Of a stretch of DNA of 13,915 bases, positions 7,392-13,915 are shown in pieces. The notes under the pieces were generated by a model. That model was given only the letters and a program-made list of their open reading frames with translations, did no database searches and was not told the origin of the DNA. Both the position numbers and the translations under genes were made by a program. Position 1 is the first letter of the stretch. The number at the start of each line of letters is the position of its first letter. The DNA is from an uncultured Eubacteriaceae bacterium (lineage in GTDB: Bacteria > Bacillota > Clostridia > Eubacteriales > Eubacteriaceae): the NCBI GenBank assembly GCA_947625175.1, contig CANQNI010000020.1, positions 1-13,915 on the forward strand. Direction: 5' to 3'.

Positions 7392-9593
7392 ATGACAGTC
7401 TTAAATTTTGATTATTTTGAAGGTGAAGACGGTTACTCAGATGGAACCGTTGAAACCGATTTAGTTCAACAGTTTAAAGAAGGAAAAACTGCTGAAGAAA
7501 TCTTAAAGAAAAAAACGAGCTGGCCTTATATCTATCACCTAAGTACTATTCGGGAAAATATTCTTAACTGGTTTCCATTTAAGAAAGACTGTTCAATCCT
7601 TGAGATTGGCAGTGGTTGCGGAGCTCTTACAGCTTTACTTAGTAGTAAAGCAAAAGAAGTGGTTTCTGTTGAATTAACAAAACCAAGAGCTGAAGTTAAT
7701 TATTACCGAAACAAGGACTTAAATAATGTAGAAATTTTTGTTGGTAATTTTAATTCTATGAAATTTAATCAACAATTTGATTACATTATTCTGAATGGGG
7801 TTTTAGAATATGCCGGCTCTTTTAGTAATAGTGAGTCCCCTTATAAAAGTTTCCTGAATAATATTAGTCAATACCTGAAATCAGATGGGGAACTCCTGAT
7901 AGCTATAGAAAACAGGATCGGGCTTAAATATTTAAACGGAGCCCCCGAAGATCATACTGGATTTCTTTTTTCTGGAATTAATAATTATCCCGGTATAGAT
8001 TTTGTTAGAACATTTACTAAAAATGAACTTATTCATCTTCTAGAATCTGCAGGTTATCATTTTATTGATTTTTTCTATCCCTTTCCAGATTATAAGTTAC
8101 CTGAAATTATTGTTACAGATGAAACTATAAACCAATTAAGTCCGGAAAAGATCGAGGAAAGTTATAATTTTGATCGATTAAAATTTTTCGACGAAATTAA
8201 AATGATCAGAACTTTAGCCCATGAAGGGATCTTAGATAGATTTTTTAATTCTTTTTTAATCGTTTGTTCAAGAGAAGAACTGAAAGAAAATCCAATTAAA
8301 TATGCTAAAATCTCCCGAAATAGAGGTAAAAAATTTACTCTGTTGACAACAATAGAGGAGAAAGATGGGAAAAAACTGGTTAGAAAAACGCCTATTAATC
8401 CGGAAGGTAAAGAACACATTTTAAAAAGTTTTGACTATTATCAAAATCATAAAGATCAATTACTATTTACTCCTGTTAAGGCTGAACTCGATGGAGATAG
8501 TATTATTTTTGAATTTTTAAAGGATCAAACACTAGAAAAAAGAATTCTTGATTTATTAGAATCTAATAATAAAGAAGAAATAAAAAATATCTTAAAGAAA
8601 ATAAAGAATTATCTTCTTGATGGTTCAGAATTTAAAAATGGTGATTATACTTCTGAATTTAAAAAAATATTTGGCAATGCTGAAATAGAACATAAACTTC
8701 ATTTTAAAGATGATAATAATTTCGATATGCTTCTATCAAATATTATAGATGATGATAATTACCATACTATTGATTATGAATGGAATTTTGATTTTCCAAT
8801 TCCACAAGAATTTATCTTTTTTAGATTACTATATTATTTTTATCTTCATCAAGAGTTAGCAGACAAGATAGGTTTAATTGAACTTATGGAAATGACCGAT
8901 GAAGAGGGAGAAGAACCATTTATTAAAAAAGAAGATCTTCCAACCTTTATGAATTGGGATGAGAATTTTGGTCTTAATTATGTCAAAGATGATTCAGAGG
9001 AAATTATTCCAATGAAAACCAAGGATATTACCGATACTCTTGATTCTGAATTAGCTCGGATTAGTGATGAAAGTTCAATCTATGTTGATTTTGGAGATGA
9101 AATATCTGAAAAAGACCGAATTAAAACTATCTTGAATATAGATGGTAATCACTTTAAGGCCGTCTTTGATCTTACTTTACTCGATAATTTTGGAAAGAAA
9201 GATATAGAAAGAATAAGATGGGATCCAATTGAAGATTACGCTATTGTTGAAGATTTAAATGCCAAAACCAATATTGGTGATCTACAATACTTAACTTTCC
9301 CACCGTATACCACAGATTGTGTTTATGAAGATGGAAGATTCGTTTTTCTCACTGAAGATCCATTAATTTACCTTTATGGAAATATGAATGGAGTAGATAA
9401 AATAATAATCGAAGGTAAGATTAAACGAATGAAAAAAGATGAAATATTCAATGAATTTTCACATGTTCATTCAAGTAAAAAAGATCTTCAAGATGCTTAT
9501 AATGATCTTAATGATGAGTTAAAGAAAACTAAACTAAAACTTATTGAAACTGAAAATGTTTTAACCAATTCAAATTCAGGAAAATCAGAATGA
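7392..9593 (+). CDS. Multidomain methyltransferase with kinase-like middle domain (possible chain terminator)
   Basis: Four regions can be seen in 733 residues. Residues about 45-235 form a class I SAM-dependent methyltransferase: motif I ILEIGSGCGALTALL (69-83), acidic Glu94 after strand 2, and YIILNGVLEY (131-140). RIGLKYLNGAPEDHTG (175-190) and YPFPDYKLP (229-237) are blocks I remember from large methyltransferases of polysaccharide loci. Residues about 310-530 resemble a protein-kinase/APH fold: Lys332, a hinge-like FEFLKDQTL (373-381), a loop with Asp445 and Asn450, and IDYEW (460-464). Residues about 555-685 look beta-rich (DPLIYLYG at 656-663). About 694-726 is a short heptad-like coiled coil. 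MTase, kinase and coiled coil in this order recall E. coli WbdD, which caps O9a chains. The ATG abuts the wzt stop with no clear ribosome binding site, suggesting coupled translation. Methylation is well supported; phosphorylation and chain capping are inference. Confidence 0.8.
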   Translation: MTVLNFDYFEGEDGYSDGTVETDLVQQFKEGKTAEEILKKKTSWPYIYHLSTIRENILNWFPFKKDCSILEIGSGCGALTALLSSKAKEVVSVELTKPRAEVNYYRNKDLNNVEIFVGNFNSMKFNQQFDYIILNGVLEYAGSFSNSESPYKSFLNNISQYLKSDGELLIAIENRIGLKYLNGAPEDHTGFLFSGINNYPGIDFVRTFTKNELIHLLESAGYHFIDFFYPFPDYKLPEIIVTDETINQLSPEKIEESYNFDRLKFFDEIKMIRTLAHEGILDRFFNSFLIVCSREELKENPIKYAKISRNRGKKFTLLTTIEEKDGKKLVRKTPINPEGKEHILKSFDYYQNHKDQLLFTPVKAELDGDSIIFEFLKDQTLEKRILDLLESNNKEEIKNILKKIKNYLLDGSEFKNGDYTSEFKKIFGNAEIEHKLHFKDDNNFDMLLSNIIDDDNYHTIDYEWNFDFPIPQEFIFFRLLYYFYLHQELADKIGLIELMEMTDEEGEEPFIKKEDLPTFMNWDENFGLNYVKDDSEEIIPMKTKDITDTLDSELARISDESSIYVDFGDEISEKDRIKTILNIDGNHFKAVFDLTLLDNFGKKDIERIRWDPIEDYAIVEDLNAKTNIGDLQYLTFPPYTTDCVYEDGRFVFLTEDPLIYLYGNMNGVDKIIIEGKIKRMKKDEIFNEFSHVHSSKKDLQDAYNDLNDELKKTKLKLIETENVLTNSNSGKSE

Positions 9594-9606
9594 TAAAGAG
9601 GTAAAT

Positions 9607-11727
9607 ATGCTTTTAGATAAATCACCTAATAAGGATATTGAATATTTCATTGATGATATTTCTTATGATAAAAATAAAGGTCATATCCAGGGATGGGCAG
9701 TTGATAAGAAATTAGAAAAAATTCCTGATATTAAGCTAGATAATATTAAAAGTGAAATTGATTCGAATATCATGGATCGAATTGATATTTGCGAAAAATT
9801 TAATATTGATAAAAAAGAAAAACTGGGATTTAGTTTTGATTTTATTAAAGATAAAAAGGAGAATCCAGTTTTAATTTTTAATAATGGTCAGAAAAACGAA
9901 TTCAAGGTTAAAATTCCAAAAAAGAATTCCTTACGATTTGAACTTCAGAAAATTAAATTTTTTGCAGATCAAGCTGGATTATTCAAATTTTTACCTTTTT
10001 ACCTAGGATACAAAGATATTAACTGGATAGATTATGATAACTGGTACCATAATCAAAATAATTATGATACTGAAGAAGTTTTACAAGAGGAAAGTAAATT
10101 TAATTTTAATCCTTTAATCAGTATTGTAATGCCTGTTTATAATATTGATGAAAAAATTTTAAGGGAAGCATTAGATTCTGTTTTAAACCAAACTTACAAA
10201 AATTGGGAACTCTGTCTAGCAGATGATAATTCAACAGATCCTCAAGTACGAAAAGTTCTAGAAGAATACGAAAGTTTAGATCCAAGAATTAATGTTACTT
10301 TTAGAAAGGAAAATGGACATATTGCTGAAGCGACTAATACAGCTTTAGGAATGGCTCAAGGGGATTACATTGCTTTTATGGATGATGATGATATTCTTAA
10401 TCCTATAGCGCTTCATGAATATGTTAAATTATTAAATGAAAAGCCCGAAACTGAGCTTATTTATTGTGACGAAGACTTCATAAATAATTATGATTTTCAT
10501 TTTAATCCCTTTTTTAAACCGGATTTTAATAAACGATTATTCTTTGGTCATAACTGTTTAACCCATTTTATTATGGTTAAACGAGAAATAGTAGATCAGG
10601 TAGGCGGATTAAGAACTAAAACCAACGGTGCTCAGGATTATGACTTTTTACTGCGTGTTCTTGAAAACACGGATAAATTCGATCATGTTGAAAAGATTTT
10701 ATATAACTGGCGAATGACGGATCAGTCAGTTGCAGGTAACCCAAAAGCTAAAGAATACGCTTATAGAGCCGGTCAAAATGCTCTTCAGGATTATTTTAAT
10801 CGAAATAATATTCCAGCTTCTGTTGAATTAGGAAAGAATATTGGAACCTATTCTATAACTAGTAATGAAAAGCCTAAAGTTTCTATCCTAATTCCATTTA
10901 ATCCTAATTTTATTGGTGAAACTTACGAAACGTTAGATTCTGTTATTAATAATACAGATTATCCGGAAGTAGAATTTCTCCTGGTAAACTTTGATAAGGA
11001 AGCCACTCAAGCTAATTTACCTGAAATTGATTTTAATAATAATAAATTCCGTTTTATTAAAGTTAAACCAGGAACTATAGATGAAAATATTCTTGACGCT
11101 GTTAAATTGGACTATCCAGAATCAGAATACGTTTGTGTAGTTAAGACTGGTGTTAAGCCTTACAATTCAGACTGGTTAGATAAGATGGTTAATGAAACAG
11201 TCTTTAATGAGACAGGGCTTATCACCCCTATGTATATTAATGAAGATGAAAAGATAATTTCTGCTGGTTATTATTATGATTTACCATCAATGGGAGTAGT
11301 TTATCCTGGTAATGCTGGAAATGTGACTGATTTAGGTTACTTTTATCGAACAGAATTACCTCAAAATGTTGAAGCTAATTATGGATTGTGTTACCTGATT
11401 CAAAAAGACGACTTAAAAAAAATAGAAAAACTTGATAAATATCAGGAACCTCTAGCTGGAATTGATCTTTCTAATCAGATAATGAAAATGGGAAAGAATG
11501 TTGTAATGACTCCTGATTCAGTAGTAACCTGGGTAGGTATTATGACTGAAAAGCCCCTGAAACCATATGATTGGGTTAAAGGAAGACAACCATTAGATAG
11601 TGAAAATTATGATTATTATCAAAATTATCAGAAACCTTTGAAATCTTACAGTAATGATCTAGTCAAAAGATTTAGAAGAAAAATGGATGCAGATTATAAG
11701 GGATTAAACGAATATAGAAATGTTTAG
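9607..11727 (+). CDS. Tandem GT2-family glycosyltransferase with N-terminal beta module
   Basis: The protein (706 residues) likely adds sugars, plausibly rhamnose, to the growing chain in the cytoplasm. An N-terminal module (about 11-105, with DKNKGHIQGWAVD at 21-33) precedes a linker with the DNWYHNQN stem (144-151). The first GT-A domain (about 168-400) is intact: PLISIVMPVYN (169-179), ADDNST (205-210), the metal-binding MDDDD (258-262), YCDEDF (286-291), GAQDYDFLLR (341-350) and NWRMTDQSVA (367-376). A second GT-A-like domain (about 422-645) opens with KVSILIPFNPN but has VCVVKTGVKP (509-518) where the LNxD metal site normally lies, so it may be inactive or only structural. AAAGAGG at 9595-9601 is a good ribosome binding site five bases before the ATG. 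The end overlaps the next gene by eight bases. Linkage specificity cannot be told. Confidence 0.88.
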   Translation: MLLDKSPNKDIEYFIDDISYDKNKGHIQGWAVDKKLEKIPDIKLDNIKSEIDSNIMDRIDICEKFNIDKKEKLGFSFDFIKDKKENPVLIFNNGQKNEFKVKIPKKNSLRFELQKIKFFADQAGLFKFLPFYLGYKDINWIDYDNWYHNQNNYDTEEVLQEESKFNFNPLISIVMPVYNIDEKILREALDSVLNQTYKNWELCLADDNSTDPQVRKVLEEYESLDPRINVTFRKENGHIAEATNTALGMAQGDYIAFMDDDDILNPIALHEYVKLLNEKPETELIYCDEDFINNYDFHFNPFFKPDFNKRLFFGHNCLTHFIMVKREIVDQVGGLRTKTNGAQDYDFLLRVLENTDKFDHVEKILYNWRMTDQSVAGNPKAKEYAYRAGQNALQDYFNRNNIPASVELGKNIGTYSITSNEKPKVSILIPFNPNFIGETYETLDSVINNTDYPEVEFLLVNFDKEATQANLPEIDFNNNKFRFIKVKPGTIDENILDAVKLDYPESEYVCVVKTGVKPYNSDWLDKMVNETVFNETGLITPMYINEDEKIISAGYYYDLPSMGVVYPGNAGNVTDLGYFYRTELPQNVEANYGLCYLIQKDDLKKIEKLDKYQEPLAGIDLSNQIMKMGKNVVMTPDSVVTWVGIMTEKPLKPYDWVKGRQPLDSENYDYYQNYQKPLKSYSNDLVKRFRRKMDADYKGLNEYRNV

Positions 11728-13660
11728 AGATTTAATAATAAATTTTGATTCTGTTAGATATGATAAACAGTTGGGATATACCTTTATTGAAGGATGGGGA
11801 ATGAATCCTGTTACAAAAGATCCAGTAACAATTTCAGCTAATGTTCCTATTATTTTTAATTATATAAACCGAATTGATGTAAGTCGTATTTATAATATAA
11901 AACGAACAGCTTCGTTTGGATTCTTTGTCATCCTTAAAGGTGATTATAAAAAGATGAATCTTAAACTTACCTTTAAAAGTGGACTTGTAGAAGAAACTAT
12001 TACGAGTAAACAGTTAGAAAATTATAAATTGTATACAATGCCTACTCGTATGTTTAAACTTCTTCAAAAATATGGTTTTATTAAAGGTAGTGAAAGTCCC
12101 TATGATTATCCCTTAGAACAGATTCCAAAAGCTCTTCCAGATGATGAATATAAACCCTGGATAGAAAATATAGAAGAAACTCTTTTTTTACCAGAGAAAG
12201 AACAGAAAGAAAAATTTACTTTTATTGTTAAAGTAGATAAGGAAGACATTGATAAAACAATCGATTCAATTCTTCAAAATGGAAAAAATGAAATTATACT
12301 TATTTCCCAAGAACCTTTTGAATCAAATAAATTCAAAGTAATCGTTAATAATGATTTAGCCACTGCTTATAATGAAGCTATTGAAAAAGCAAGTGGGAAT
12401 TATATCATTTTTACGGAAAATAAGGATATCGTTTCTCCACATTTAATTAATGAAGTAGATAATTATATTCAGGATAATCCGGAAACAGATTTTATTTATG
12501 CTGATTCTGATTTAATAACAAATGAAGGCGAAAGATATGATCTGAAATTCAAGCCGGATTATGATGAATTCTTTTTAAGTTTTCATAATTATATTCTTCA
12601 ACCTACCATAATAAAAAAGAATTTACTCCAAAAAATCGGTGGATTTCGTAAAAATTATATGGGATTGAAGAATTATGATTTAATATTAAGAGCTACGAAA
12701 GAAGCTAATAAAGTTGGGCATATTCCTAAAATTTTATATCATTGGAATAAAGATACTAGTAACTTTTTCCATTTAGATCGTCCTGACTTTACAGATGCTG
12801 TTAAAATTGTTGAATCCAATTTAGAAGAAATCCCTTATTCTGCTAAAATTTCTGACCGCGATTATATATTTGACCATGTATTTGAAAATAAACTTCCTAG
12901 TGTAACTATTATTACTGGTGTCTTAGAGGGCTTTTCAGATAAAAAAACAATTGAAACTATAAAACATTTACTTTTTGAATTAATTTACCCTGATTTTAAG
13001 ATAATTGCAGTCAATTGTACCCCATTTGAAAAATCAGATAAAGTTATTTTTAAAGAAGATAAAAAGGCTAAAAATTTAGCCGAACTATATAATAATGCGG
13101 CTTCTAATGTTCATAGTGATTATTTAATTTTCTTAAAGCCTGGATTTAAAGCTAATGAGTTTTTTTGGCTTAAAGAAATGATAGAAATTGCTGAACATCC
13201 TTCAGTTGGAATTGTCGGCCCAAAAATTTTTAATGAACTCCATCAATATGAAGAAGCAGGAATCTATCTTGATAATTTTAAGCCTTACTATTTTGCCAAA
13301 AACACTAATGTTAGAAATGTAGGAGCTAACGGGGAAGTTAGAATTCCTAGAGAAATGTTTGCTATCTCACCAGATTGTTTTTTGATTAATACAAAATTGT
13401 TTCACGAATTAGGTGGCTTTAATCCAGATATAAGTACTTCACTTATAAGCATAGATATGAGTATTAGGGCTCGTGAAAAAAATCTCAAAACAGTAGTTGC
13501 TATGGATACACCTATCAGTTTTACTGATACAAGAAATCAACCTAAATTAAATTTAGAGGAATTACTGGAAAAGTATCCAAAAGAATATTTTATAGACGGT
13601 TCTGTTAATCAAAATTTAAGACCAAGTGGAACTGCTCTACCTTATTTCAGAGAGAAATAA
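11720..13660 (+). CDS. Tandem GT2-like protein with degenerate catalytic motifs (possible pseudo-glycosyltransferase)
   Basis: This 646-residue protein is a relative of the preceding gene product with the same plan. It has an N-terminal module (about 5-90, YDKQLGYTFIEGWG at 14-27), a linker, a GT-A-like domain (about 165-375) and a second one (about 393-605). In the first domain the opening strand reads FTFIVKVDKED instead of SIVMPVYN, FTENKDIVSP (231-240) replaces the DxD block, and GLKNYDLILR (315-324) replaces G-x-QDYDLLLR. In the second, FLKPGFKANEFFWL (471-484) replaces the LNxD block, although VGIVGPKIF (496-504) and HELGGFNPD (562-570) are still recognisable. No frameshift or stop is present, so the frame is under selection as a protein. 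A scaffolding or regulatory partner of the neighbouring active glycosyltransferases is possible, as is a metal-independent enzyme. It starts eight bases inside the preceding gene with only weak ribosome-binding sequence, suggesting coupling and fixed stoichiometry. Confidence 0.82.
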   Translation: MFRDLIINFDSVRYDKQLGYTFIEGWGMNPVTKDPVTISANVPIIFNYINRIDVSRIYNIKRTASFGFFVILKGDYKKMNLKLTFKSGLVEETITSKQLENYKLYTMPTRMFKLLQKYGFIKGSESPYDYPLEQIPKALPDDEYKPWIENIEETLFLPEKEQKEKFTFIVKVDKEDIDKTIDSILQNGKNEIILISQEPFESNKFKVIVNNDLATAYNEAIEKASGNYIIFTENKDIVSPHLINEVDNYIQDNPETDFIYADSDLITNEGERYDLKFKPDYDEFFLSFHNYILQPTIIKKNLLQKIGGFRKNYMGLKNYDLILRATKEANKVGHIPKILYHWNKDTSNFFHLDRPDFTDAVKIVESNLEEIPYSAKISDRDYIFDHVFENKLPSVTIITGVLEGFSDKKTIETIKHLLFELIYPDFKIIAVNCTPFEKSDKVIFKEDKKAKNLAELYNNAASNVHSDYLIFLKPGFKANEFFWLKEMIEIAEHPSVGIVGPKIFNELHQYEEAGIYLDNFKPYYFAKNTNVRNVGANGEVRIPREMFAISPDCFLINTKLFHELGGFNPDISTSLISIDMSIRAREKNLKTVVAMDTPISFTDTRNQPKLNLEELLEKYPKEYFIDGSVNQNLRPSGTALPYFREK

Positions 13661-13661
13661 A

Positions 13662-13915
13662 ATGAATCCAAACCTAAAACAAAAAGTTAAAAAGGCTATC
13701 AAATTTGGAATTGCTCTTCCAAAATATTTAAAATCAGGATTAGGTGTCAGAGCCTTACTCTCTAAAATGAGTCAGGTTGTTCCACAGAATCCACCGGAAC
13801 CTCTTTATCAACAATGGATAGCCCAAAATGAAAATTATTCATTGGAAGACCAACGAAAGGAATCAGAACAGTTTAAATTCCAACCACTTATTTCTATTTT
13901 AATGCCAGTCTATAA
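13662..13915 (+). CDS. GT2-family glycosyltransferase, N-terminal part (runs off the window)
   Basis: The ATG at 13662 opens one base after the preceding stop and stays open for 84 codons to the window end. A purine-rich AGAGAGAA (13649-13656) serves as ribosome binding site. The N-terminus is basic (MNPNLKQKVKKAIKFG), followed by LYQQWIAQNEN (about residues 48-58), which matches the stem before the GT domain in the gene at 9607 (NWYHNQN). It ends with PLISILMPVY (74-83), the first beta strand of a GT2 GT-A domain in its canonical form. It lacks the N-terminal beta module of its two neighbours. Whether it has one or two GT domains lies outside the window. Confidence 0.85.
   Translation, partial: MNPNLKQKVKKAIKFGIALPKYLKSGLGVRALLSKMSQVVPQNPPEPLYQQWIAQNENYSLEDQRKESEQFKFQPLISILMPVY

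Noticed and set aside
8162..8419. 85-codon minus-strand frame inside the methyltransferase gene
   Set aside because: Its Ser/Phe/Leu-rich composition is what the reverse of a Lys/Glu-rich coding region gives; there is no supporting start signal.

Overview
This AT-rich window carries a cell-surface polysaccharide locus. Short AT-rich spacers, purine-rich ribosome binding sites, frequent TTG starts and a LytR-CpsA-Psr (LCP) protein point to a low-GC member of the Bacillota. Many proteins are rich in Asp, Glu and Lys. That would fit an anaerobic or halophilic lineage such as Halanaerobiales, but the sequence does not prove it.

Layout: a minus-strand LCP glycopolymer-ligase gene (139-1488) ends in a clear intrinsic terminator (76-105). 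A 329-base divergent spacer holds a candidate promoter and a perfect inverted repeat. From 1818 to the right edge, ten genes run on the plus strand with gaps of 15 bases or less, or overlaps, and look like one operon. They are rmlD-rmlA-rmlC-rmlB (dTDP-L-rhamnose synthesis), wzm-wzt (ABC exporter whose ATPase has an extra C-terminal domain), a 733-residue multidomain methyltransferase, two large tandem GT2-type proteins, and the start of a third GT2 protein cut by the window end.

Proposed working: the Rml enzymes make dTDP-rhamnose from glucose-1-phosphate. The GT2 proteins build a probably rhamnose-containing chain in the cytoplasm. The methyltransferase/kinase-like protein may cap the non-reducing end, as WbdD does for the E. 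coli O9a antigen. The Wzt C-terminal domain would recognise the finished chain, Wzm-Wzt would export it, and the LCP protein could attach it to the cell wall. The enzyme families are read directly from motifs; chain capping, cap recognition and the LCP link are inference.

The least ordinary features are the MTase + kinase-like + beta-domain + coiled-coil protein beside an extended Wzt, a tandem glycosyltransferase in which both catalytic domains have lost the usual acidic metal-binding motif, a neighbour in which only the second domain has lost it, and a roughly 75-residue acidic insertion inside the LCP catalytic domain.
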